Source: Legionellales bacterium
GTDB taxonomy: Bacteria > Pseudomonadota > Gammaproteobacteria > DSM-16500
Assembly: GCA_947478495.1 (NCBI GenBank)
Contig: CANJVW010000012.1
Span: 1-46,422, forward strand
DNA length: 46,422 nucleotides
Direction: 5' to 3'
Positions 8,797 to 18,050 of the stretch are shown one piece after another (positions within the stretch are counted from its first letter, which is position 1; each line of letters opens with the position of its first letter). The position numbers and the translations under genes were made by a program. The notes beneath the pieces are model-generated. The model did no database searches and had not been told where the DNA came from. It saw only the letters and a program-made list of their open reading frames with translations.

Positions 8797-10650
8797 ATGC
8801 TAACCCGGCCAGCCTTTCTGTTTCAAATCCTCTGCCTCTTATTCGTTTCATCAAGCAGCTTTGCTGTCACTACCAATTACCGCGTCGATCTATCAGAAAA
8901 CACCTGGTACCTCCACACCGATAAAACCTATGAATTAGACAGCATCACCAAAGCCACCCCTCTCACCAAAGTCGGTGTCGATACATTGGCGAATACCCAG
9001 ATCACTTTTTTCCCTGACAAAGACAAAGTGGATGTAGTTGAAGCCTATGTCGTCACATCGGACGGAACCCATATCCCTGTCCCTAAAGGCAGCATTGTCA
9101 CGCGTCCCAGCGCATTATCCATCAGCGCGTCGGGATTCACCAATAGCATGGTCACAACCATTATATTTCCCCAGCTCGACCCCGGCGCTCAGACGGTCGT
9201 TCATTGGAAAAAAACGCACTTTAAAGCCGATGACTATGGAATCAACATCTTAGATATCCCCCCTTTTGCAGCGGCTGTCACAGAAGAAAAAGTCATCGTT
9301 CACAAACCCAACGCGCTCAACCTTTACTGGGGAAAGCGAGGCAATTACATCGTGACCACTGCGCCACAAAAAGATGGGCTTGTGATCACTGCAACACTCA
9401 TGAATAAAGCAACAGAGTCAGAGGAAACACACATCACCCCCGATGACACCGATTTTCAATCAGTCTTCGTTGCAAGCACAACGCCCTCCTGGAAAGATGT
9501 TGGGCGTATTTACTATCAATTATCCATCGGAAAGGACGCTGTCACGCCTGAAATACGCGCGCTTGCCAAACAAATTGTCGGCGATAAAACAGGGCTCGCT
9601 GCGGCTAAAGCCCTTTATAATTGGACTGAAAAAAACATTCACTACGTTTCATTAGGATTGAATGAAGCATCGGGTTACACGCCTCACTCTGCCACTGAAA
9701 TACTGAGCAATCGATATGGCGACTGCAAAGATTACAGTATATTGTTGCAAACACTTTTTAAAGCGGTCGGAATTAAATCGTATACAGCGCTCATCGATTG
9801 GGGCGGTTTATTTGCGCCGCTGCCTGTGCCCATCCTATTTCAATTTAATCACGCCATCGTTTATCTTCCGGATTACCGTCTCTTTGTGAACTCAACAGGA
9901 GATACCGCCGGTTTTGGTATACTCGATACCGCATTACTCAACAAAATGGCTATTATCGCATCGGAAAAAGGTCAGATTGCATATACCCCACTCGGAAATC
10001 CCGCTGACAATCAATATAGTGTTAACAATGAGATCACTCTTGACGACAATGGAAATATCACAGGATCCGGTACGCTGCAATCAACGGGCATCGTCAATAA
10101 TTTTCTGAGAGCAATAGTTCGTCAAAATCCTTCTATGCAAAAAGTCGCGGAGACCCTTTTAGCCAATACACCGGAAGGCGGAACGGGCACGCTTAGCCCA
10201 AGTGACGCTAACGATTTGGATCGCGACATGGTGATTCAAACGACGTGGCGCAGCCCTTCTGCTGTCAGCATGCACAACCATGTCTATCTTAGCACACCCT
10301 ACGGCATCGCTCTGATGCAGCCCAGTTATTTTAGAAATATGGCTGTCTACGAAAAACGTCTTTATCCCGCATTGATCAGCGGCAACATGACAGCAACATG
10401 GCATTACACCATTCACTTACCGCTGCGCTATCAAGTCGAATCATTGCCCACTAACGTCACGTTTAATAATACAGCGGGAACCTATAGCAGCGCTTATCAA
10501 TTACAAAAGAATGCGATTGATGTCATGCGAAAACTGACCATCAATCGAAGCTACTACCGACCCGAAGAGTACGCCGATTTCAATGAGTTGGCATTGATGG
10601 TTGCAAATGATGCAAAGAGCATGATGGTGTTAGTAAGGAAAAATTCTTAA
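8797..10650 (+). CDS. Exported DUF3857 and transglutaminase-like domain protein
   Basis: A 617-residue protein with a signal peptide (about residues 1-23, ending SSFA). Residues about 45-230 form a DUF3857 domain, followed by a transglutaminase-like cysteine-protease fold: NRYGDCKDYSILLQTLF with candidate nucleophile Cys310 and FNHAIVYLP with candidate His352, and an Asp nearby. The C-terminal 200 residues are beta-rich and unassigned. Such proteins act in the periplasm or are secreted; the substrate is not predictable. The next gene begins 16 bases downstream and is also exported, so the two are probably co-transcribed. Confidence 0.85.
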   Translation: MLTRPAFLFQILCLLFVSSSSFAVTTNYRVDLSENTWYLHTDKTYELDSITKATPLTKVGVDTLANTQITFFPDKDKVDVVEAYVVTSDGTHIPVPKGSIVTRPSALSISASGFTNSMVTTIIFPQLDPGAQTVVHWKKTHFKADDYGINILDIPPFAAAVTEEKVIVHKPNALNLYWGKRGNYIVTTAPQKDGLVITATLMNKATESEETHITPDDTDFQSVFVASTTPSWKDVGRIYYQLSIGKDAVTPEIRALAKQIVGDKTGLAAAKALYNWTEKNIHYVSLGLNEASGYTPHSATEILSNRYGDCKDYSILLQTLFKAVGIKSYTALIDWGGLFAPLPVPILFQFNHAIVYLPDYRLFVNSTGDTAGFGILDTALLNKMAIIASEKGQIAYTPLGNPADNQYSVNNEITLDDNGNITGSGTLQSTGIVNNFLRAIVRQNPSMQKVAETLLANTPEGGTGTLSPSDANDLDRDMVIQTTWRSPSAVSMHNHVYLSTPYGIALMQPSYFRNMAVYEKRLYPALISGNMTATWHYTIHLPLRYQVESLPTNVTFNNTAGTYSSAYQLQKNAIDVMRKLTINRSYYRPEEYADFNELALMVANDAKSMMVLVRKNS

Positions 10651-10666
10651 ATAAAGGAAAAAAGAC

Positions 10667-12289
10667 ATGGTATTATCAGGAAAAAAAATCGCGGCACTCA
10701 TGGCGCTGGTCGTAACAAGCTCTGCTTTCGCGATCAATAATCCGCCCGTTAAAAAAATTGCTATTTATAATAATTCCAATGAATCCATTTATCCCGTCAT
10801 TGAAGCGCCCGCTCAACCAATAGATCATTGGCTACAAGCACAATTTCAAACGACTGACATTAAAAATAATACCTATCAACATACCAAAATATACAGGGTA
10901 TATGTTAATCCAACCGATGGAGGAATACCGCCTGGGCAATCTGTGACGCTCTCCGTTCCATTTTATTCTGATTTAGCGCGCAACCCGAATCCCGCTCTCG
11001 CCGATCAATACATCGATTGGTGGGGCGCTATGCGAGTCTACCTGTACGATGGCGCTGCCGCCCTAACCAAGGCTTACGATGTTGACAAAATTAATCGTGT
11101 TTCACTATTAACAGTGGGTTTATCGTGTGATGCAGGCTCGGCCTGTGCAGGCGCGCTTGATAGCTATGCTAGCACAGTCGGTTTGCCATTGAATGATCCT
11201 TATCAATTAACAGAATACACATTTGCTGATGTTGTCACGAATCAAGGCGCTCCATTTCCTATCGCCTACGACAGGGTCGACTACGATTTATCTTATGTCG
11301 ATCATGTTTATTTGCCTGCTGCCATGGAGCCTTATGCCAACAACACAGTCGGTTTTACAGGCTCCATCTGGGAGTTAACACACTTTAGAACTATCATGGA
11401 TCAGTTTATCGCTGCAACCGGTTGGCCAGTGTACACCAGCACTATCCCGCTGCCCTATAACAAAATTCCAGGAACTTATAATGTCATCACAGGAACTCAA
11501 TCCTTAACCTCCAACAGCGTACTCGATAATACTGAAGCCCACTGGAATGCTTGCAAAACCAGTGATATTAACTGCCAGAATGTCGATGATCTCTTTACAA
11601 AAAACTACAACAACTACCAAATACAGTGTCAAGACTCCTCTCCTGTGATGCTCAGCAATTATCTGCTGCATATCTATGGATGGGTTCCATTTGAGTGCGA
11701 AGGCCATCCAAATGATCTCGTTTCAACACCGAGTGCGAATTACAACCAAGCCGCTTCCTCCTATCACGCATTGCAGTATTCCGGCGCTTTCAATGATTAT
11801 GTACAACTTATTCATAGCCAAGACTACCTGGATATGAGCGCCTACGCCTACTCTATCGATGATGCGGTCGGTAATATGAATGAAGAAGGGGACGGAATCG
11901 TGATCGCTGTCGGAGGATCGACAGGATTACCGAACCCAAAACCATTTAAAAAAGAAACACTGGCTAATGTAGATCTCGGTTGGCCGCTGTCGGGCACGGT
12001 GTGGAGCGCTTACGGAATATGTCGCAGTCAGCCAGACACACAACTGACGAATGGTAATAAAAATTTTCAGATACAGGCCGTCAACTACCCTTGTGAAATC
12101 AGCTTAATGGATACAAGCAAAAAAATATATCATTTTACATTGCTTAAAGAGCCCCCCTTTGTAGGCAGCAATAAATATCAATACTTGCAATGCGATGCCG
12201 GAGATGTGTGGTGCAATGCAATAAACATCGATTTTACAACGCACCATGATATCGATACGCCGGAGCCGAGCATACTGCATTCTCATTAA
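10667..12289 (+). CDS. Exported protein of unknown function
   Basis: 540 residues with a clear signal peptide (MVLSGKKIAALMALVVTSSAFA). The mature part is beta-rich, Asn/Tyr-rich and has several cysteines that could form disulfides. Segments such as KKIAIYNNSNESIYPVI near the N-terminus and DYDLSYVDHVYLPAAM near residue 205 faintly recall thaumatin/GH64-like beta-1,3-glucanase folds, but I cannot place it in a family with confidence. It follows the transglutaminase-like gene by 16 bases. With gsp genes in this genome it could be a type II substrate, which is inference only. Confidence 0.7.
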   Translation: MVLSGKKIAALMALVVTSSAFAINNPPVKKIAIYNNSNESIYPVIEAPAQPIDHWLQAQFQTTDIKNNTYQHTKIYRVYVNPTDGGIPPGQSVTLSVPFYSDLARNPNPALADQYIDWWGAMRVYLYDGAAALTKAYDVDKINRVSLLTVGLSCDAGSACAGALDSYASTVGLPLNDPYQLTEYTFADVVTNQGAPFPIAYDRVDYDLSYVDHVYLPAAMEPYANNTVGFTGSIWELTHFRTIMDQFIAATGWPVYTSTIPLPYNKIPGTYNVITGTQSLTSNSVLDNTEAHWNACKTSDINCQNVDDLFTKNYNNYQIQCQDSSPVMLSNYLLHIYGWVPFECEGHPNDLVSTPSANYNQAASSYHALQYSGAFNDYVQLIHSQDYLDMSAYAYSIDDAVGNMNEEGDGIVIAVGGSTGLPNPKPFKKETLANVDLGWPLSGTVWSAYGICRSQPDTQLTNGNKNFQIQAVNYPCEISLMDTSKKIYHFTLLKEPPFVGSNKYQYLQCDAGDVWCNAINIDFTTHHDIDTPEPSILHSH

Positions 12290-12348
12290 TGGTTCTCGCT
12301 ACGATCCAACTGTCGAATTTAGGTTTCGATTTATTGGAGGAGGTGTAA

Positions 12349-12424
12349 TGGTGTCCCAGGGCGGATTCGAACCGCCGACCTGCCCCTTAGGAGGGGGCTG
12401 CGCTATCCACTGTGCCACCAGGAC
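12349..12424 (-). tRNA. tRNA-Arg (anticodon CCT)
   Basis: The minus strand folds as a cloverleaf: 7-bp acceptor stem GTCCTGG with CTGGGAC, anticodon stem GCCCC/GGGGC around loop CTCCTAA (anticodon CCT), and T-arm containing GGTTCGAATCC. The 3' CCA is encoded at 12349-12351. It reads AGG codons. Confidence 0.95.
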
Positions 12425-12526
12425 GTCATAATATATGCATCAGCCCAGGGCGCCATCTATAGCCGTTTGTGATTTTTGGGCAATGCATTAATAGATTATT
12501 CTATCAGAGATATCCGCAAAAAGAAT

Positions 12527-12610
12527 TACCGAGAGTCGGAGTCGAACCGACACAGTGTCACCACCACCGGATTTTGAGTCCGGCGCGTCTACCAGTTCCG
12601 CCATCCCGGC
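12527..12610 (-). tRNA. tRNA-Leu (anticodon CAA)
   Basis: The minus strand begins GCCGGGATGGCGG and has an anticodon stem CCGGA/TCCGG around loop CTCAAAA (anticodon CAA), a long variable arm as in class II tRNAs, and a T-loop GGTTCGACTCC. CCA is not encoded. The first acceptor pair is a G-U. It lies 57 bases downstream (in the minus-strand sense) of xthA. Confidence 0.94.
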
Positions 12611-12666
12611 ATTTTGCAGACGATGAGTATAACAAATAATGCGCTGGCGTCAATATTAACCGTTGT

Positions 12667-13437
12667 TTAGATATTGTAATCAATCGTAACAGGGGCATGA
12701 TCTGAGAACTTTTGATCTCTAAAAATAGAGGCCGACTGAACAGTCTCAGCAAGATCCGGGGTCACAACATGATAATCGATCCGCCACCCTACGTTGTTAG
12801 CCCACGAATTCGCATAATTAGACCACCACGTATACTGACCAGACTCTTTGTTTGTCTCGCGAAATGCATCGCACCAACCTAGCTTGCCAAACAATGTGTC
12901 CAGCCAAGCGCGCTCTTCCGGTAAAAACCCGGAGGTCTTTTGATTGGATTTCCAATTTTTTAAATCAATCTCTTTGTGTGCAATATTCCAATCACCGCAA
13001 ACAATATAACGCTTTGGTGAGGTAGGTAGCGCTGCTAAATACTTGGCAAAGCGACCTAAAAAATCGAATTTAACATTTTGACGTAACTCGCCCGATGTCC
13101 CCGATGGAAGATACAGCGATGCCACACACAGATCACCAAAATGCGCTTCGACATAACGGCCCTCTGTATCAGCCTCGGGCCATCCCAAACCGGTCGTCAC
13201 CGCATCAGGCTTTTTCTTGGTATAAATGGCGACGCCACTATATCCTTTTTTTTCGGCATAATGAAAATAGCCGTAGTAGCCTGCGGGCGCCAACATTTCC
13301 GCTGTCATATCGGCTTCCTGCGCTTTTAGTTCTTGCAGGCAAACGATGTCAGCGTTTTGCGCATACAGCCACTCAAAAAATCCTTTTCGAGTGGCAGAAC
13401 GAATGCCGTTGAGATTAAACGTGATGACACGAAGCAT
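12667..13437 (-). CDS. xthA: Exodeoxyribonuclease III (AP endonuclease)
   Basis: Exonuclease III/AP endonuclease of base-excision repair. The 256 residues carry all family motifs: ITFNLNGIRSA at the N-terminus, LQELKAQ with metal-binding Glu36, YSGVAIYTK, CGDWNIAHKEIDL, and the final FSDHAPVTIDY with the catalytic Asp-His pair. Length is typical. It runs 13 bases after the AsmA-like gene on the same strand. Confidence 0.96.
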   Translation of the reverse strand: MLRVITFNLNGIRSATRKGFFEWLYAQNADIVCLQELKAQEADMTAEMLAPAGYYGYFHYAEKKGYSGVAIYTKKKPDAVTTGLGWPEADTEGRYVEAHFGDLCVASLYLPSGTSGELRQNVKFDFLGRFAKYLAALPTSPKRYIVCGDWNIAHKEIDLKNWKSNQKTSGFLPEERAWLDTLFGKLGWCDAFRETNKESGQYTWWSNYANSWANNVGWRIDYHVVTPDLAETVQSASIFRDQKFSDHAPVTIDYNI

Positions 13438-13450
13438 GGGAAATCTCGGC

Positions 13451-14104
13451 TTAAAAATGCAACTTATATTTATCTAGCCAACCTTGCGCTTTTTTCTCTA
13501 TGTTTGTCTTTAAAACTTCAAGCTTTCGACTTGCTAAATATTCCGTTAACACCGTCCAATCAATATGAATCACGGGATTATTCAATGAACCTGTCACGTC
13601 AATCGGAATAAAGCGCTTACCCCAAGCGGCGCCTTGATCCAGTGGCACACCTTGCAAATGCATATTGATGCGTTGGCCAACTAAATCAAAATCACCCACA
13701 CCGCTCAAACTAAAACGCACCGTCTTCAGCAATGCGCTGACGGGATTCGTCGAGCTCACATGTAATGTCGCGCGCTGCAACTGAATGTTTCGGCATTCAA
13801 CCTGTCGGTACAATAAAGGTAATAGCTTCACGTCAAACGATAAAGAATCGGCGCTGGCAAACAACATACCACGGAGAGCTGAGTTGCGCAGATCAATCTG
13901 ATCCGCCTTGACTTTCAGGTGTGGGAAAAACCCCCAGGATAGATGTCCTATCTTCACTTCTTGGCCTGTATGTTGGCTAATTTCTTGAGCTAGCCATGGG
14001 GTAAAACGATTGGGGTCAACCCATGTCGTGATGCAAAATAATGCGATGATGCAGAGCAACAATAATACGCCAATTGATGCACAAATCCCTTTTAAAAATG
14101 CCAT
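13451..14104 (-). CDS. Short AsmA-family protein
   Basis: 217 residues with one N-terminal membrane anchor (hydrophobic 9-27) followed by the AsmA-type sequence WVDPNRFTPWLAQEISQHTGQ and GHLSWGFFPHLKVKADQIDL. A repeated-strand middle and a basic C-terminal helix (LDKYKLHF) follow. Typical AsmA proteins have over 500 residues, so this one retains the first module and the last part but lacks most of the middle. AsmA-like proteins lie in the periplasm and take part in outer-membrane lipid traffic. The frame is intact and has no sign of a recent break, so the short form may be native. Confidence 0.75.
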   Translation of the reverse strand: MAFLKGICASIGVLLLLCIIALFCITTWVDPNRFTPWLAQEISQHTGQEVKIGHLSWGFFPHLKVKADQIDLRNSALRGMLFASADSLSFDVKLLPLLYRQVECRNIQLQRATLHVSSTNPVSALLKTVRFSLSGVGDFDLVGQRINMHLQGVPLDQGAAWGKRFIPIDVTGSLNNPVIHIDWTVLTEYLASRKLEVLKTNIEKKAQGWLDKYKLHF

Positions 14105-14127
14105 GTCCTTTTCTCCCTGTTATGTTA

Positions 14128-14198
14128 AGCGGGTGATGGGAATCGAACCCACGCCAAGAGCTTGGGAAGCTCCCATTCTACCATTGAACTACACCCGC
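14128..14198 (-). tRNA. tRNA-Gly (anticodon CCC)
   Basis: The minus strand reads GCGGGTGTAGTTCAATGG, with anticodon stem GGAGC/GCTCT, loop TTCCCAA (anticodon CCC), T-arm GGGTTCGATTCCC and a matching acceptor strand CACCCGC. It closely resembles E. coli tRNA-Gly(CCC). CCA is not encoded. Confidence 0.95.
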
Positions 14199-14219
14199 AG
14201 CAGCAGCCATTATGTCAGC

Positions 14220-15563
14220 TTAATTTGGATTTTCCAAGCTCAACACACCGGCATTGTAGTCATAGGCAAACAACTCTGCGTAGCGACCCCACTCAATCAC
14301 GTTATGCAAAATACGTAACGCTTCTTTCTCTGTCAGATAATCTTCAAGCAACGATAGAAAATGCTCCTCCAGCGCACGATGGCGAGGATGGTGTGTCAAT
14401 TGATCATAAATATAACGCGCGAGAGGCACATAGTCTTTCAAATGCCGTGAAAATATTTTCTTTCTCTCTAAAATATCTGCTTCGACAAACGCTTTCCCTT
14501 CATCCGTGATCGTAATATCGCCCTTGGAGACTTTAGCAAAGTGTAAAATTTCCAACAACTCAGTCAAGGGAAACAATTCATCGATATCCAGCATCAAGGT
14601 ATCCGCTACATCCGGCAAATCCATTTTGCCGCTATTCTCTGGCGCATTCAGCGTTTCCAGCAAGCCCGTTATTTCAGCGACATTTGCCTCAGGCAAGCGA
14701 TGCCCTAAATCAATGGATGCGCCACGACCACTTGATACATTCGTGTCCGTTTGCGATTGCGTCGTCATCAAGGTGTACACGCGATCAATTTGATTGCGGA
14801 AACGAGGATCCAACTCATTGCGCGGATGTGGCAACGTCACCTTCAGCTCACCACGTATACACCCTGGATTGCTGTCCAACACAATAATGCGATCGGCGAG
14901 GAGAACTGCCTCTTCAATATTATGCGTTACAAATAAAATGCCGTGTAGCCCTGTTTTTTGGGTTTTCCATAAATCCAATAAATCACTTTTTAAATTGTCG
15001 GCTGTTAGCACATCTAATGCGGAAAAGGGTTCGTCCATCAAAATCAAATCGGGATTCACCACCAGCGCGCGTGCAAAACCCACGCGTTGCCGCATCCCGC
15101 CGGATAATTCTTTCGGATAGGCCGTTTCAAATCCATCCAAACCAATCGTATCAATCGCTTTCAGTGCGCGAGCTCGTCGCTCCTCGCGATCAATGCCCTG
15201 CGCCTCTAGTCCTAGCTCCACATTTTGCAGCACCGTGAGCCACGGCAACAATGCGAATGTTTGAAACACCATCGAGATACCTTGCATAGGCTCGTAAACC
15301 GGTTTTCCGCGGTAAAGTACCGTCCCCTCGCTCGGCGCAATTAACCCTGCGATAATACGAAGCAAGGTGGATTTCCCTGAGCCCGATTTCCCTAAAATAG
15401 CGACAATTTCACCGGGATACATTCGAAAATTAACATCTTCCAAGGCAAGCAGCTCTTGCCCTATTCCTTTTTTGAAGCGTTTTTTCACATGCACCAAATC
15501 AATTAATGGTGGAGAGAGGGCTTGCTCTGTCTGGATTCTGCCTTCCATCGTTCTATCCTCCAT
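14220..15563 (-). CDS. NitT/TauT-type ABC transporter ATP-binding protein with C-terminal AAA-associated domain
   Basis: ATPase subunit of an importer. Residues about 20-260 are an ABC domain: Walker A GKSGSGKSTLL, Q-loop VFQTFALLPWLTV, signature LSGGMRQRVGFARAL, Walker B LILMDEPFSALD and the switch His in FVTHNIEEA. After about residue 290 comes an AAA-associated C-terminal domain of about 150 residues (LPEANVAEITGLLE onward, ending YDYNAGVLSLENPN), known from the nitrate/sulfonate/bicarbonate group. The ATG touches the stop of the permease gene upstream. No substrate-binding protein lies nearby, so the substrate is open. Confidence 0.9.
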   Translation of the reverse strand: MEDRTMEGRIQTEQALSPPLIDLVHVKKRFKKGIGQELLALEDVNFRMYPGEIVAILGKSGSGKSTLLRIIAGLIAPSEGTVLYRGKPVYEPMQGISMVFQTFALLPWLTVLQNVELGLEAQGIDREERRARALKAIDTIGLDGFETAYPKELSGGMRQRVGFARALVVNPDLILMDEPFSALDVLTADNLKSDLLDLWKTQKTGLHGILFVTHNIEEAVLLADRIIVLDSNPGCIRGELKVTLPHPRNELDPRFRNQIDRVYTLMTTQSQTDTNVSSGRGASIDLGHRLPEANVAEITGLLETLNAPENSGKMDLPDVADTLMLDIDELFPLTELLEILHFAKVSKGDITITDEGKAFVEADILERKKIFSRHLKDYVPLARYIYDQLTHHPRHRALEEHFLSLLEDYLTEKEALRILHNVIEWGRYAELFAYDYNAGVLSLENPN

Positions 15564-17311
15564 TAATCCAATCTAAATCGTTCGTGAGACAACACATATA
15601 GCGGTTTCCACACCAGTCGATTCATTAATAAAACAAATGCACACATCACGCCAATCCCCAATGCGACATGGGTAAAGTTACCGGTTGCTGTCGATTCTGC
15701 AATATAGGAGCCCAATCCAGTTGCAACCAACGTATCTTTACCCCATGTCACGACTTCTATGACAATGCTCGCGTTCCATGCACCGGCGACAGCCGTAATA
15801 GCGCCTGTAATATAATAAGGAAAAATCGCCGGTAAAATGAGGCGACGCCAACGCAACGCCGTACTCAACCCTAAGTTATCCGCCACCTGTAACAAATCTT
15901 TGGGGATCACAGATGCGCCCGCTACCACATTGAATAATACATACCACTGAGCACCGAGAATCATGAGAGGCGTCACCCAGATATTTACGTTCAAATGATA
16001 CGTCACAATCAAAATAACCACGAGAGGGTAGAGTAGGTTAGACGGGAAGGCCGCAAAAAATTGGGCAATTGGCTGTACCACATGCGCGACGGACGGACGC
16101 AACCCAATCCACACCCCGAGAGGCACCCAGATCAGCGTACACACTACCAACGAACTAAAGACCCTCAACGCCGTCGCTCCACCAATAAACAGCACATGTC
16201 GAAGCTCTGACAAAGGGACGGGATGAATGACAAAGCGATCGATGAGAATTAATGCACCGATGATGACAGCGACAAGCACGCCGTTCGACGCCCATGTCAG
16301 CATCCATTCGCAACGTCGAAACAAACTACGATGCGCTGAGATCTCTTGTTTTTTTCGGAAAAAAGAAAGATTTACAAAGACATCAAAAAAATGCGCTAGC
16401 TTGGCTCCTAAAAAACGCAGCAACCGCGTACGATGCAACACATTGATCACCCATGACTCCGCCTGATTCCGTTCTTCCGTCACTTGTTCCGCTTTAAATT
16501 TCTCAGCCCACGCCACCAATGGACGAAATAATAATTGGTCATAAATAAGAATCACAAAAAACATGGTTAAAATCGCGTAACCAATAGCCGACATATTGGC
16601 GGCCTGAATCGCTAACGCAATATACGAGCCAACTCCAGGCAATAAAATCTGCTGATTCGACACAGAAATGGCTTCAGATGCGACCACAAAGAACCACCCC
16701 GCTGACATGGACATCATCATATTCCATAATAGTCCTGGCATCGAAAACGGGACATCAATCCGCCAAAAACGTTGCCAAGTGGAGAGTTGGAAAACCGTGC
16801 CCGCTTCATGCAACTCTGTCGGCACAGACGAAACGGTTTGATAAAAACCGAGCGCCATATTCCATGCTTGCGATGTAAAGATCACAAAAATAGCCGCACA
16901 TTCTGGCCCCAATAAACTCCCTGGGAAAAGCGCAATAAAGCCCACTACCGCGATCGATAAAAACCCCAAAATAGGCACCGATTGCAAAATATCAATCGCA
17001 GGAATAATGATCCGTTCCGCCCGCTTACTTTTGGCCGCCCAGGTTGCAAAAGTAAAGGTGAACAACAAAGAAAATATCATGGCAATCAGCATGCGCATGA
17101 CGGTATGGAGGGCATAGCCAGGCAGATGTGTTGGATCTAATGATAAGGTGATGACCTCTCCCACGTGATAGGGTGTAGCCATTTGACGCGCCACCCACGC
17201 AAGCGCCGTAATGACACCAAATACCAATAACAATGCGATCACATCCCAATAATTGGGATAAGCTTTAACAGCCTTATCATTGATAAATGTGTTTCGCAAA
17301 GAATTCATCAC
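15563..17311 (-). CDS. Double-length ABC transporter permease (two fused BPD domains)
   Basis: Inner-membrane permease of 582 residues made of two binding-protein-dependent transport modules joined head to tail. Each half has about five or six membrane segments and an EAA-type loop that docks the ATPase: one around HEAGTVFQLSTWQRFWRIDVP (written here for its key residues E, G, R, P) in the first half and one around VADNLGLS...LRWRRLILPAIFP in the second. Permeases of this group usually have one module and dimerise; fusion fixes a heterodimer. It overlaps the ATPase gene by one base. An upstream palindromic repeat lies at 17370-17400. Confidence 0.9.
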   Translation of the reverse strand: MMNSLRNTFINDKAVKAYPNYWDVIALLLVFGVITALAWVARQMATPYHVGEVITLSLDPTHLPGYALHTVMRMLIAMIFSLLFTFTFATWAAKSKRAERIIIPAIDILQSVPILGFLSIAVVGFIALFPGSLLGPECAAIFVIFTSQAWNMALGFYQTVSSVPTELHEAGTVFQLSTWQRFWRIDVPFSMPGLLWNMMMSMSAGWFFVVASEAISVSNQQILLPGVGSYIALAIQAANMSAIGYAILTMFFVILIYDQLLFRPLVAWAEKFKAEQVTEERNQAESWVINVLHRTRLLRFLGAKLAHFFDVFVNLSFFRKKQEISAHRSLFRRCEWMLTWASNGVLVAVIIGALILIDRFVIHPVPLSELRHVLFIGGATALRVFSSLVVCTLIWVPLGVWIGLRPSVAHVVQPIAQFFAAFPSNLLYPLVVILIVTYHLNVNIWVTPLMILGAQWYVLFNVVAGASVIPKDLLQVADNLGLSTALRWRRLILPAIFPYYITGAITAVAGAWNASIVIEVVTWGKDTLVATGLGSYIAESTATGNFTHVALGIGVMCAFVLLMNRLVWKPLYVLSHERFRLD

Positions 17312-17369
17312 GGATCGCTCTCGTTTAATAGTTATACGAGAAGCATAACACTATCTTTGCCCATTTAGG

Positions 17370-17400
17370 TAGGGTGGGCGAAGCGCTTTTTGCGTGCCCA
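17370..17400. repeat. Palindromic repeat, family 2 (single copy)
   Basis: The run TAGGGTGGGCGAAGCGCTTT, followed by TTGCGTGCCCA, is nearly identical to copies at 40528-40552, 46392-46422 and, more diverged, 33611-33639. It is a short imperfect inverted repeat (TGGGC...GCCCA). It lies between the permease gene and the 5-formyl-THF cyclo-ligase gene. Confidence 0.85.
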
Positions 17401-17447
17401 ACATTTATTTTTTCATGGCCTACCCCCGCTAAGAGCCTGCTCTTTCG

Positions 17448-18026
17448 CTACAGCAGGTGATTTTGAAAATTCATCCTCCAGCCACACTCTGTTATAACCC
17501 CATCCAAATTCACATCCCAAGGGTCAGAAATCAGCGCATCCACCTCTTGCACAGAGAACGCCAATCCCAATAAATAAGGAGGGTTCGAGTCTGATTGCCG
17601 AAACGCAAAGGTCCGATCGTAATAGCCACCCCCTTGCCCTAAGCGACGCCCTGCACGATCAAATGCGGCAAGAGGCATAATCACAAGATCCAACTGATGG
17701 AGCGACTTGGATGGAACATCTCTTGGTTCAGGGATGCCATATTGATTAGGCAGTAACACGCTATCCGGATGGTATTCGACAAAATGCAGTTTCTGTTTGT
17801 TGAGCGCAGGAAGATAGCAGGATTTTTGAGCCTGCCAAATGGCCTGAATGATGAGCGTGGTATCGCATTCACTCGCTGTCGAAAAATAACAGGCAATATG
17901 CTGCGATTGCAAAAAAAAAGGATGCGTTACAAGATTCTCGACAATGGTTGTGGCTGCAGCCAACCGTTCTGACTCGGATAATATACTTAAACGAGCACGC
18001 ATTGCTTCACGAATCGCGCTTTTCAT
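17448..18026 (-). CDS. ygfA: 5-formyltetrahydrofolate cyclo-ligase
   Basis: Converts 5-formyl-THF to 5,10-methenyl-THF with ATP in folate recycling. The 192 residues show the family pattern: an N-terminal REAMRARLSILSE helix, IACYFSTASECDT, and the nucleotide/substrate loop LGQGGGYYDRTF. It lies directly downstream of zapA (24 bases), the arrangement common in gammaproteobacteria, although the 6S RNA gene often found between them is absent. Confidence 0.93.
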   Translation of the reverse strand: MKSAIREAMRARLSILSESERLAAATTIVENLVTHPFFLQSQHIACYFSTASECDTTLIIQAIWQAQKSCYLPALNKQKLHFVEYHPDSVLLPNQYGIPEPRDVPSKSLHQLDLVIMPLAAFDRAGRRLGQGGGYYDRTFAFRQSDSNPPYLLGLAFSVQEVDALISDPWDVNLDGVITECGWRMNFQNHLL

Positions 18027-18050
18027 TTATCACCCTACATTTAACTCCAT

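Noticed and set aside
12246-12752. Small reading frames across the tRNA region (12246-12431, 12558-12752)
   Set aside because: They overlap the tRNA-Arg and tRNA-Leu genes and have no protein similarity.
18027-18050. 6S RNA gene (ssrS) between zapA and the folate cyclo-ligase
   Set aside because: Only 24 bases separate the two genes, and the 172 bases upstream of zapA do not show a convincing 6S-like hairpin.
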